DNA from: Arthrobacter sp. Alg241-R88
Lineage (GTDB): Bacteria; Actinomycetota; Actinomycetes; Actinomycetales; Micrococcaceae
Assembly (NCBI RefSeq): GCF_900537115.1
Contig: NZ_UNRG01000008.1
Location: forward strand, 103,767 to 167,766
DNA: 64,000 bases
Direction: 5' to 3'
The notes under the pieces were generated by a model. It ran no database searches and was not told the origin of the DNA. It worked only from the letters and a program-made list of their open reading frames with translations. Positions 14,725 through 22,725 of the stretch are shown piece after piece. Both the position numbers and the translations under genes were made by a program. Position 1 is the first letter of the stretch. Each line of letters opens with the position of its first letter.

Positions 14725-17100
14725 GTGAACCCCCATGACTCCCTGATTCCCTTGCTGGGCCGCGGCCCGGACCCGGAACAGCTGCGTCATGTCCGCACCA
14801 TCCCCGCCCGTGAAGCCGTGCCTGGGCCGTGGCCCGAATGGGTTCACCCCGATCTCGTGGCCGCCTATGGTTCGCTCGGTGTCCACCAGCCCTACTGCCA
14901 TCAGGTTGAAGCGGCGAACATCGCCCATGGCGGGGAGCATGTTGTGGTTGCTACCGGCACCGCCTCCGGAAAATCGCTCGCCTATCAACTGCCGGCGCTG
15001 GACGCCATCCACCGCTCCGAACTGCGGGTCCTTGCCGACCCCGGAAAGATTCACGACGACGGCGCGGTCACCCTGTACCTGTCCCCCACCAAGGCCCTCG
15101 CAGCCGACCAGCTGAACGCCATCAGGGCCCTGAAACTGCCCACCGTGCGGGCGGAAACCTACGACGGCGACACCGACCCGGCGTCCCGCCGGTGGATCCG
15201 CGACCACGCCAATTTCATCCTGGCGAACCCGGACATGCTGCACTTTGGCATCCTGCCCAACCACGCCTGGTGGGCGGGGTTTTTCCGCCGCCTCCGCTAC
15301 GTGATCATTGACGAGGCGCACAGCTACCGTGGTGTTTTCGGCTCGCATGTAGCCAACCTGATGCGGCGCCTCCGCCGGATCTGCGCGTACTACGGTGCCG
15401 GCTCGGCTTTCCCGGAGCCTGTCTTCATCGCTGCCTCGGCAACCGCATCCGACCCCAATATCTCCTTCGCCCGGCTGATCGGGGCACCCGTCAAGGCGGT
15501 GTCGGAGGATGGTTCACCGCATGGTTCGACCACCGTGGCTTTCTGGGAGCCGGCGCTGACCGAGCTCAAGGGTGAGAACGGTGCCAGGGAGCGGCGTACC
15601 GCTGTCGCGGAAACCGCGGACCTGCTGGCTAACCTGGTGTCAGCGCAGGTCCGCACCATAGCCTTCATCAAATCCCGGCGCGGCGCGGAGACCATCTCGT
15701 CCATCACCAAACGCCTCCTGGACGAGGTTGATCCAAGCCTGCCGCAGCGCGTAGCTGCCTACCGTTCCGGCTATCTTCCCGAGGAACGCCGGGCCGTGGA
15801 GAAGGCGCTGCGCTCGGGCAGGCTCCTGGGTGTTTCGAGCACCTCCGCCCTGGAGCTGGGCATCGACATTTCCGGGCTGGACGCCGTCCTGGTGGCCGGC
15901 TGGCCAGGCACCAGGGCTTCGCTATTCCAGCAGATCGGGCGGGCCGGCCGGGCGGGGCAGGACGCCATCGCGGCGTTTGTGGCCAGTGACGATCCGCTGG
16001 ACACGTTCCTGGTGAACCATCCGGAAGCGATTTTTGATGTTTCGGTGGAAGCTACCGTCTTCGACCCGTCGAACCCGTACGTACTCGGTCCGCACCTCTG
16101 CGCGGCAGCGGCCGAACTTCCGCTCGGTGTCGGCGAGCTTGACCTTTTTGGGAGCACTGCGGAGATGCTGTTGGACCGCTTGGTGGCCCAAGGCTATCTG
16201 CGCCGACGGCCCGCCGGCTGGTTCTGGACCCATTCCCAGAGCGCCGCGGCACTGGTGAACCTGCGGGCTGACGGGGGTGGGCCGGTGAGCATTGTCGATG
16301 CTGATACTGGCTCCCTCCTCGGAACGATGGACTCTCCCCAGACCCACTACCAGGCGCACACCGGCGCCGTTTACATCCACCAGGGCGACAGCTACGTTGT
16401 GGAGGACCTCAACGAGGACGATCACTGCGTGGTGGTCCGCCGGGCCAATCCCGACTACTACACCACGGCGCGGGATGTGACGCAGATCGAGGTACTGGAA
16501 ACCCAGCGCACAGCCACGTGGGGTGATGTTTCCCTGCATTTCGGCGACGTGAAGGTCACTATGCAGGTGGTTTCCTTTCAACGCAAGGCCCTGATTTCCA
16601 ATGAGATCCTCGGCGAGGAACCGCTTGATCTTGGTGCCAGGGACCTCTTCACCAAGGCTGTGTGGTTCGTTGTGGACAACCGGTCCCTTACCGCCGCCGG
16701 ACTGATCGAGGCCCAGTTCCCGGGCGCCCTGCATGCCGCGGAACACGCAGCAATCGGCCTGCTTCCGCTGGTGGCGTCCAGTGACCGGTGGGATATCGGC
16801 GGCGTCTCCACTGCCCTGCATGCCGACACCGGGGTGCCCACCATTTTTGTGTATGACGGGCACCCTGGCGGGGCCGGCTTCGCCGAACGCGGATTCGACA
16901 AGGCGAAGGTGTGGCTGGCCGCCACCCGGGACGCCATCAAAGCGTGTGAGTGCGAATCCGGCTGCCCCTCCTGTGTCCAGTCACCCAAGTGCGGTAACAA
17001 GAACAACCCGCTCGACAAGGCAGCGGCGGTCACCCTGCTCGATGTCCTGCTTAAGGACGCCACCGAGGCCAGCGGCATGAGCGTGGACGTCCAGCGCTGA
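14725..17100 (+). CDS. DEAH-box helicase of the Hrq1/MrfA type (helicase/secretion neighbourhood)
   Basis: Superfamily 2 helicase of 791 residues. Walker A is ATGTASGKS (near residues 77-84) and the DEAH box is in VIIDEAHSYRGVFGSH (near residue 196). Conserved helicase motifs later include STSALELGIDISGLDAVL and QQIGRAGRAGQ. The DUF1998-type C-terminus has the cysteine cluster CECESGCPSCVQSPKC (near residues 739-755), a metal site shared with Hrq1 and Bacillus MrfA, which acts in mitomycin crosslink repair. A GTG start is used at 14725. Its association with tad-type secretion genes is conserved in actinobacteria; no functional link between helicase and secretion is known. Confidence 0.9.
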   Translation: MNPHDSLIPLLGRGPDPEQLRHVRTIPAREAVPGPWPEWVHPDLVAAYGSLGVHQPYCHQVEAANIAHGGEHVVVATGTASGKSLAYQLPALDAIHRSELRVLADPGKIHDDGAVTLYLSPTKALAADQLNAIRALKLPTVRAETYDGDTDPASRRWIRDHANFILANPDMLHFGILPNHAWWAGFFRRLRYVIIDEAHSYRGVFGSHVANLMRRLRRICAYYGAGSAFPEPVFIAASATASDPNISFARLIGAPVKAVSEDGSPHGSTTVAFWEPALTELKGENGARERRTAVAETADLLANLVSAQVRTIAFIKSRRGAETISSITKRLLDEVDPSLPQRVAAYRSGYLPEERRAVEKALRSGRLLGVSSTSALELGIDISGLDAVLVAGWPGTRASLFQQIGRAGRAGQDAIAAFVASDDPLDTFLVNHPEAIFDVSVEATVFDPSNPYVLGPHLCAAAAELPLGVGELDLFGSTAEMLLDRLVAQGYLRRRPAGWFWTHSQSAAALVNLRADGGGPVSIVDADTGSLLGTMDSPQTHYQAHTGAVYIHQGDSYVVEDLNEDDHCVVVRRANPDYYTTARDVTQIEVLETQRTATWGDVSLHFGDVKVTMQVVSFQRKALISNEILGEEPLDLGARDLFTKAVWFVVDNRSLTAAGLIEAQFPGALHAAEHAAIGLLPLVASSDRWDIGGVSTALHADTGVPTIFVYDGHPGGAGFAERGFDKAKVWLAATRDAIKACECESGCPSCVQSPKCGNKNNPLDKAAAVTLLDVLLKDATEASGMSVDVQR

Positions 17101-17168
17101 CGGGTCACCGGGATTCCTTCTGAGGGGAAGTCCGGCGTTGGGGATCCGGCGCCAAGAGGAGTCGCGGG

Positions 17169-17546
17169 CTACGGCGGAGGTCCTGCCCGGGCATGGCCGG
17201 TAGCTGACCCCAAGATGGTCCTCTCCGTCAGCTCGGTGTGAACCTCAAGCGTGTGCCCTTCCCCTTCCGAGCAGCTAAGCACCGAGGCAGCATGCCGGGC
17301 AGCTACCTCCGCAGCGAGCGTGCATGGTTCCCCGTCCGTGATGCCGCGCAGGGCGTCGGCGCCGGCGAGCGCAGCAAGATCAGCGGCGGCGGCTGCCCTG
17401 CTGGCCATCACGGCCGACTGCGCCAGGAGCAGCAGCAGCGCCATGGCCATCGTCACTACCAGGGCCAGTCCCGCGGCCAGGACAGTCCCGGACCCGCGTT
17501 CCCGGTTGTCCGTGCCGTGCTTCATCTCCGCACTGAAGCCCGTCAT
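17169..17546 (-). CDS. TadE-like pseudopilin-type protein (helicase/secretion neighbourhood family)
   Basis: Small protein of 125 residues. A short basic leader ending NRERGSGT is followed by the hydrophobic segment VLAAGLALVVTMAMALLLLLAQ (about residues 22-43) and an Ala-rich helix AAADLAALAGADAL. It matches the actinobacterial TadE-like family found beside this helicase, equivalent to Rv3654c. The glutamate expected five residues after the leader glycine is absent, so processing may differ from the TadE upstream. It overlaps the preceding gene by 4 bp (ATGA). Confidence 0.8.
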   Translation of the reverse strand: MTGFSAEMKHGTDNRERGSGTVLAAGLALVVTMAMALLLLLAQSAVMASRAAAAADLAALAGADALRGITDGEPCTLAAEVAARHAASVLSCSEGEGHTLEVHTELTERTILGSATGHARAGPPP

Positions 17547-18118
17547 CCTGCCCCTGCCCCGGCGCCACCAGCCAGCCTCACATGTAACTGACCGGCAGCC
17601 CCGCCGCCGTAGGTGCCCCAGTGGTTCGGCCAGTGCGGCATTGCGGTTGCCGTTTCACTGCGTGTCGAAGCGCGGGCAGTGAGCGTCCAGGGAATCGACG
17701 CCCCCAGCGGGCCGCCTACGCGATCCGTGACGGTCACACTCAACCACTCCCCCTCTGCTGCGATAACCGCGGAGGCTGACGCACCCGAGAGGGTCCGGAC
17801 GATCCTTTCCACTGCCGCGGAATCGTCACCGCGGGCCAAGGCCCGGGCACCGGCCCGTGCTCCCTCTTCCAGGCGCAGCTGGGTAACACCGGCCGCGGCA
17901 CCTGCAAGGAGCATGGCCAGCAACAGCAGGACCGCAGGCAGCGTCACCGCGAACTCCGCGGTGACTGCCCCGCAGGACCCCGCAATGTGTCGGCCTTTGC
18001 TATGGCAGCGATCCCGTAGCGCGCAGTACCCGGCTACCCCCGAATTCGGCCACGGACTCCTCCGGTTGCCTGGACCCGGAGGCAGCCGGAGGCGCAAAAC
18101 GTCGGGTGCACAGGTCAT
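17543..18118 (-). CDS. TadE-family pilus assembly protein
   Basis: Protein of 191 residues. A basic N-terminus of about 48 residues leads to GAVTAEFAVTLPAVLLLLAMLLAGAA, a type IV-like prepilin signal with Gly, then Glu at +5, then a hydrophobic helix. This is the signature of TadE minor pilins. Downstream are an amphipathic helix (LRLEEGARAGARALARG) and a beta-rich domain, ending in a Gly/Ala-rich tail. The start at 18118 overlaps the stop of the pilin gene by 4 bp, supporting translational coupling despite the long leader. It is predicted to be in the envelope. Confidence 0.82.
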   Translation of the reverse strand: MTCAPDVLRLRLPPGPGNRRSPWPNSGVAGYCALRDRCHSKGRHIAGSCGAVTAEFAVTLPAVLLLLAMLLAGAAAGVTQLRLEEGARAGARALARGDDSAAVERIVRTLSGASASAVIAAEGEWLSVTVTDRVGGPLGASIPWTLTARASTRSETATAMPHWPNHWGTYGGGAAGQLHVRLAGGAGAGAG

Positions 18119-18465
18119 GGCAGTGCCAGTGCCGTGCGAATCAGGTTGAGCAGGAACCCCCGTACTTCCTCGCTGCGAAGGATGAAGACCAACAGCCCCG
18201 CAAACCCGACGGCTGCGAGAGTGGTGATGGCGTATTCAGCGGTGGCCATGCCGGCTTCCGATCCCATGAGCCGACGCACGCCAGAACGGTGACGCGGAAG
18301 AGTTGCGCCCGGGTAGAGCTCCACAACGTTGGCCGGCAGGCCAACGGCGCCAGCGCGGCGGGAATACGCGGGCTGGCGGCCGCTGAGGCGTCGTTTTGGG
18401 TTCGCCCGGGATGCGGTGAGTGCTGCGGCTCCGGCGGCGTAGTGGCGGTCCTGGTTGATGGACAT
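18115..18465 (-). CDS. DUF4244 Flp-type pilin
   Basis: Protein of 116 residues starting at the ATG at 18465 (MSINQDRHYAAG), with AAGGAAA upstream; a longer in-frame reading to 18675 has no family support. Near the C-terminus, EAGMATAEYAITTLAAVGFAGLLVFIL is a prepilin motif (Gly, then Glu +5, Tyr +6) followed by the membrane helix. The mature pilin would be only about 40 residues, as in Flp pilins. The leader of roughly 70 residues is much longer than that of classical Flp pilins. The 169-bp gap before it sets it apart from the tightly overlapping upstream genes and suggests separate, stronger expression. Confidence 0.82.
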   Translation of the reverse strand: MSINQDRHYAAGAAALTASRANPKRRLSGRQPAYSRRAGAVGLPANVVELYPGATLPRHRSGVRRLMGSEAGMATAEYAITTLAAVGFAGLLVFILRSEEVRGFLLNLIRTALALP

Positions 18466-18485
18466 GGGCTGTTTCCTTTCTGTGG

Positions 18486-18503
18486 GCCGGCAGGGCTGCC
18501 GGC
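18486..18503. repeat. hairpin in the leader of the DUF4244 pilin gene
   Basis: GCCGGCA-GGGC-TGCCGGC, a perfect 7-bp stem about 20 nt upstream of the pilin start codon on the minus strand. It could stabilise the pilin mRNA or end readthrough from tadC. The rest of the 18466-18634 gap shows no other feature. Confidence 0.4.
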
Positions 18504-18634
18504 TTCTTCGACTCTTCCGGGCCCGGCTGCAACCGCTAAGGCCTGGGCTGGCGTAAGTGGAAAAGTCAGGTCTGTTTCCCCCTGTGGAGGGAAAGAGTGC
18601 GTATTTGTGCTTCCAGCCGGCACCCTTGTGCGGG

Positions 18635-19255
18635 CTAGGATCCGGACGGCACGAGGGCAAGCAGGACGGGCACAACGCCCAGGCAAATGAAGGCTGGAAG
18701 CGAACACAGGCCCAGCGGGACCACCAGCTTCACGCCCAGCGAGGCCGCCCGCTTCTCAGCAGCACGAAACCTTTCGCGGCGGAGCGTGGCAGCCTGCGCA
18801 TAGAGGATGGCGGAGGACGGCGCACCCGTGAGTGCCGCGAACCCCAGCGCGTCCCGCAGCTCCAGGATTTCGGGAAGCCGGACTGCTGAGCTGCGCCACG
18901 CCGTTTCCCAGTCCGCTCCAATTGCGAGCGCCGAAACAACCGGCCGGAGGGACTCCCTGTACTCGGTCGATGCACAGGCGGACACCAGTTCGAGGGAACG
19001 CCCAATCCCGGACCCGGCGTCCAGCATGGCTGCCACCAGTTCGAGCATCATGGCTGTGTCCCTCAGGCCATCGGAACCGGCCCCGTTCTGATGCCGTCCG
19101 TCCGCACCCGGCGGATCGGTTCCTGAAACGTGGGGGCCTGCCGGTGGCAGGTTCATGAGCCGCTTCCGTACGCTGCCTTTGCCAGGACACAGGAGCCACG
19201 CTGCCGAGGCCGTGGCAAGGAAGAACGAAATTGCCAAAACAGCAGCTTCGGTCAT
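18635..19255 (-). CDS. TadC-like type II/IV secretion F-domain membrane protein
   Basis: Protein of 206 residues, from the ATG at 19255 that overlaps the tadB stop by 4 bp; a 409-residue reading to 19864 is only antisense-like extension. N-terminal segment VLAISFFLATASAAWLL is a membrane helix. The T2SSF domain contains MMLELVAAMLDAGSGIGRSLELV and ALTGAPSSAILYAQAATLRRERF. Two helices close the protein (VKLVVPLGLCSLPAFICLGVVPVLLALV). It forms the inner-membrane platform with TadB for pilin assembly. Confidence 0.85.
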   Translation of the reverse strand: MTEAAVLAISFFLATASAAWLLCPGKGSVRKRLMNLPPAGPHVSGTDPPGADGRHQNGAGSDGLRDTAMMLELVAAMLDAGSGIGRSLELVSACASTEYRESLRPVVSALAIGADWETAWRSSAVRLPEILELRDALGFAALTGAPSSAILYAQAATLRRERFRAAEKRAASLGVKLVVPLGLCSLPAFICLGVVPVLLALVPSGS

Positions 19256-20121
19256 GGCAGACCCGCACCGGCCGCCGCTGCCACGAGCTTGGCGGACCAC
19301 ACCCTGCCCGCCACGGTCAGCGAAATCCCGGCCGCCAGGGCTGCGAGCCCCAGCGGAGTTCCCAGCAGTATGGCCAGCGGGTCCACGCCAAGGGCGATTC
19401 CCAGGCCTAGTCCCATGAGCGGAAGCCAGGTCAACAGAGTGACCGTGGCCTTGGGTCCGGCCAAGGCTGTCTGGCGGGCGGCATCGGCGTCGTCCTCCAC
19501 TTCGAGCTGCGCCGCGAACCTGGTGAGTACGTCGGCCAGGGGGCAGCCGCTTGCTTCTGCGATGTCGAAGCAGGCGGCCAGTTCCGACCAGATCCGGAGT
19601 TCCCTGTCGGCCCGCGAAAAGACCCCTGGCAAGGAGCGGCGGATGGCCTCCGATACCGGCGTCCCAGTGCTGGCAGCCCCTCGGGCCACAGCCAGCACCA
19701 CGGCCGACCCTGCGCTCAGGCCGCTCGCCCGCAACCCTGCAGTGTCTCCCTGCGCCCGGTCGGACGGTGACAGGGATCGAGCACCGGAACCAAGGCCGGA
19801 CGCAGTCAAGGCCGCGGCCCCGGGTTCCGCAGCAGCGCCATAGACAAACCACAGCTCGTCCCACAGCCGGGCCGGCGTTCGCCCGCCTTTAAGCAGGGCA
19901 GCCAGTTGCTGAACCACGAGAGTCATGGGTACTGCGGAACCAGATATTGCCGCTCCCCTGGCGCCGGGCCTGAGCCACCCGAACCGGCGGCCCAAACGAC
20001 TCCCTGGTGCTAAGGGAGCAAAACCTCCGGCTACGCGGCGGAGCCTCGCTGGCGCACCCCGGGGCGGACGAAGAATCAATACCGCAGCGAGCACCAGAGC
20101 CGCCGCAAGGTAAACGCTCAC
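19252..20121 (-). CDS. TadB-like type II/IV secretion F-domain membrane protein
   Basis: Protein of 289 residues. It opens with membrane helix VYLAAALVLAAVLIL, then a cytoplasmic T2SSF domain (PMTLVVQQLAALLKGGRTPARLWDEL and SGCPLADVLTRFAAQLEVEDDADAARQTAL). Two further helices around TLLTWLPLMGLGLGIALG and LGTPLGLAALAAGISLTVAG complete it. It is the platform partner of the downstream TadC-like protein. ATGA overlaps join it to both neighbours. Confidence 0.86.
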   Translation of the reverse strand: MSVYLAAALVLAAVLILRPPRGAPARLRRVAGGFAPLAPGSRLGRRFGWLRPGARGAAISGSAVPMTLVVQQLAALLKGGRTPARLWDELWFVYGAAAEPGAAALTASGLGSGARSLSPSDRAQGDTAGLRASGLSAGSAVVLAVARGAASTGTPVSEAIRRSLPGVFSRADRELRIWSELAACFDIAEASGCPLADVLTRFAAQLEVEDDADAARQTALAGPKATVTLLTWLPLMGLGLGIALGVDPLAILLGTPLGLAALAAGISLTVAGRVWSAKLVAAAAGAGLP

Positions 20122-21383
20122 ATGGTTCTCCCCGGCTCAAGTCCAAGCCGGCCGGCGAGGGCGGGCCATGCCGGACCCGGAACCGCCGTGCCCTCTGGTG
20201 CCTCCAGGGCGGACAGCACGTGAAGCCCGGCGGGGCCGTCGGAAATGACGCCAATACATGTCACTTCCCTGCCGCGGATGGTCCTTTCGACATGGATCAC
20301 CACGTCCAGGGCACTGGCCGCCTGAAGCTGAACACCTTCCGGGCTCAACCCCGCGAGCGCACCCAGTGCCGTGAGCCGGGCGGGAACGGCAGAAGCAGTA
20401 TTCGCGTGGATGGTTCCGCCCCCGCCGCTGTGGCCGGTGTTCATGGCTGTCAGCAATTCGCGTACCTCGGCACCGCGGCACTCCCCGACCACCAGCCGGT
20501 CCGGCCGCATGCGCAGGGCCTGCCGGACAAGCTCGCCCAAGCTCACTTCTCCGCCGCCTTCAAGGTTTCCGTGCCGGGATTCGAGGCAAACCACATGCGG
20601 ATGGACGGGATTCAGTTCCGAAGCATCCTCGATGAGGACCAGCCGCTCCTGCGGGGCACAAAGACCGAGCAACGTGGACAGCAGGGTGGTCTTGCCGGAA
20701 CCGGTGGCGCCGCTGATCAGAAAGCTCAGCTTGAGCTCCAGCACCTTTCCCAGGACTTCTTTCACGAGGGAGCCGAACATGCCGGCAGCCTGCAACTCGT
20801 CCAGGGTGAAGACCCGCTCCCGCCGGATCCTGATGCTGAGCAGCGTTCCCGCGGTGGACACCGGCGGCAGCACGGCATGGACGCGGTAGCCGCCGGGCAG
20901 CCGCACGTCCACGCACGGCGATCCGTCATCCAGGCGGCGCCCTCCTGCGGCCACCAGCCTGCAGGCAAGCGCCCGCAACTGTGCCTCTTCAGCGAAAGCC
21001 ACAGCGGCGCGTTCTATGCCCCTGCCGCGGTCCACCCAGACGGAATCCGGCGCGTTGACGAAGATGTCCGTAACAGCCGGATCCCGGGTGAGCTCCTGCA
21101 GCGGTCCCAGCCCGTTCAGCTCCGCGCTGATCCGCTCCACCGCCGCGAGCGACCCCGCCGTGCCCAGCAACTTTCCGCTAGCCTGAACGGCGGCTGCCAC
21201 CCGGGACGGTGTCACTGCCCCTGCATCGGCCATCATGGACTCACGGACCGATTCCAGCAGTCCCGAGTCCACCGGAAGGCGGGCATCCCGGCGCGGGTCA
21301 CGGCGCTGGCTTTCAATGTTTCGGGCACGCCGCCGCAGTCCGTCCACCGGTCCCGTTCCATGCGGAGAGGGCTGCTGCTTCAT
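20118..21383 (-). CDS. TadA/CpaF-type secretion ATPase
   Basis: Protein of 421 residues. Its N-terminal domain includes LGPLQELTRDPAVTDIFVNAP, typical of CpaF. Walker A is ISGATGSGKTTLLSTL, the Asp box is LVLIEDASELNP, Walker B is RPDRLVVGECRGAEVRELL, and the His box is NTGHSGGGGTIHAN. It powers assembly of the pilin-like proteins encoded downstream. It overlaps ssd upstream and tadB downstream by 4 bp each. Equivalent to Rv3659c by position and family. Confidence 0.92.
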   Translation of the reverse strand: MKQQPSPHGTGPVDGLRRRARNIESQRRDPRRDARLPVDSGLLESVRESMMADAGAVTPSRVAAAVQASGKLLGTAGSLAAVERISAELNGLGPLQELTRDPAVTDIFVNAPDSVWVDRGRGIERAAVAFAEEAQLRALACRLVAAGGRRLDDGSPCVDVRLPGGYRVHAVLPPVSTAGTLLSIRIRRERVFTLDELQAAGMFGSLVKEVLGKVLELKLSFLISGATGSGKTTLLSTLLGLCAPQERLVLIEDASELNPVHPHVVCLESRHGNLEGGGEVSLGELVRQALRMRPDRLVVGECRGAEVRELLTAMNTGHSGGGGTIHANTASAVPARLTALGALAGLSPEGVQLQAASALDVVIHVERTIRGREVTCIGVISDGPAGLHVLSALEAPEGTAVPGPAWPALAGRLGLEPGRTM

Positions 21384-22588
21384 CCCAGTTCGCCTGCGGG
21401 CAAGTCATCCCCGAGGGAATCGAGCACGGCGGCAGCAAAATGCCGGACGTTCCGCCGCCTGCCCAGGTCCAGGAGGCGGCCGGACTCCATGGCCGCACTG
21501 ACACCGCGAAGCTCAGGAACGCGTCCCTGCACGGGAAGCCCGATGGCCTCGGAAATGAGGGATCCGTCCAGTGCCGCCCCCGGCCTGCCCCGCACCAGAA
21601 GCGCAGCTTCGATCGGCGGAAACTCCTGAAGCAGGCGCACGGCTGCGACAGCAGCCTTGAGCTGCGCGGGAACCACCATCATGATGCGGTCGCAGTCCCA
21701 CGCATAGGACTGCAACGGACCGGTTCCCCTGCCAATGTCCACGACCACCAGCTCATACCCCCGGCGCCCGGCATCCAGCACCCCCGTGGTGGTAGCCGCT
21801 GCCACCGGAACAGGTTGTTCCCGGCTGGCGGGCCAGGACAGGAACGAGAATCCCCCCGAGACCGGAAGCGAGTCGGAAAGCTGGCCGGGATCGATGCTGC
21901 CACGGGCTTCAGAGAGATCAGGCCAACGCAGGCCCGGTGTCTCTTCCGCAGCGATGGCCAGCTCCAGCCCGCCACCCCACGGGTCGCCGTCAACGAGCAG
22001 TACCCGGGCACCCATTCCGGCGGCCGCCTGGGCTATCCAGATGGCGGCTGTGGTGGCGCCGGCCCCGCCGCACCCGCCGGTAACGCCCAGGATGAGTCCG
22101 CCAGGGCCCGGAGACCGGGAGCGGCTCAGATGATCGGCGAGCCAGGCAGCGGCGTCCGGCAGCACGGCCACCCTCTCCGCGCCGAGGGCTGCCGCCAGGT
22201 GCCACAGGCTGTCACCTTCACCATCCAGTCCCACAAGAACGGCTGGTGCCCGCCGCCGGGGCGGCAGTTCACGGATGTCACTCCCCACCAGAACTGCCGC
22301 TGCGCCGTCCCAGTACCTGCCGCCCTCAAGTGCATCGGCTACAACGCGAAGGTGGGCTCCGGCGGCGGCGACAATGCGCTCCACTTCTGCCCGCAGGAAG
22401 GCGGAGGAGGTAACCAGCAGGACCTCTTCCGCACCGTCCGGCAGCCACGCGCCTCCGCTCCCGCCAGGATCCGCGCCGTTAGCCACCCCGCCCGGCGGTG
22501 CCCCCGGGAGCGCATCAGCGATCCGCCCGAACGAGGGCGCGGACCGGCCGGGATCAACGTGGGACGGGGTCAGCTGGTGCCTGCTCAT
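21380..22588 (-). CDS. CpaE/Ssd-like MinD-superfamily protein of the helicase/secretion neighbourhood
   Basis: Protein of 402 residues. The N-terminal half is receiver-like (VLLVTSSAFLRAEVERIVAAAG). The C-terminal half is a MinD/ParA fold with the P-loop region ILGVTGGCGGAGATTAAIWIA. The canonical lysine of the deviant Walker A (KGGxGKT) is not present here: residues read GGCGGAGATT. The switch segment LLVDGDPWGGGLEL is present. The M. tuberculosis homologue Ssd (Rv3660c) affects septum formation when overexpressed. As first gene of the operon it may position the secretion machine, as CpaE does. Confidence 0.83.
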   Translation of the reverse strand: MSRHQLTPSHVDPGRSAPSFGRIADALPGAPPGGVANGADPGGSGGAWLPDGAEEVLLVTSSAFLRAEVERIVAAAGAHLRVVADALEGGRYWDGAAAVLVGSDIRELPPRRRAPAVLVGLDGEGDSLWHLAAALGAERVAVLPDAAAWLADHLSRSRSPGPGGLILGVTGGCGGAGATTAAIWIAQAAAGMGARVLLVDGDPWGGGLELAIAAEETPGLRWPDLSEARGSIDPGQLSDSLPVSGGFSFLSWPASREQPVPVAAATTTGVLDAGRRGYELVVVDIGRGTGPLQSYAWDCDRIMMVVPAQLKAAVAAVRLLQEFPPIEAALLVRGRPGAALDGSLISEAIGLPVQGRVPELRGVSAAMESGRLLDLGRRRNVRHFAAAVLDSLGDDLPAGELG

Positions 22589-22710
22589 GAAGCCACTGTT
22601 CCCTCACGAACCGGCGGGGATAAGGGCCGCGAGTCCGTATGTGAACAACGCCGGTTCCACCCGCCCTGTGCAGGAAGAGTCGTCCGGCATAAGGACCGTC
22701 GAAGACAAGG

Positions 22711-22725
22711 CAGAATTGGACCATG
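22711..22725 (+). promoter_or_regulatory. leaderless-type -10 element before the polymerase-like gene
   Basis: CAGAAT at 22711-22716, 6 nt, then the ATG at 22723. The first base deviates from TANNNT but position and spacing fit the other cases in this window. Confidence 0.35.

Noticed and set aside
18635..19864. 409-residue reading of tadC
   Set aside because: The extra 203 residues overlap tadB antiframe and have no family similarity. The ATG at 19255 overlaps the tadB stop and gives a normal T2SSF protein.
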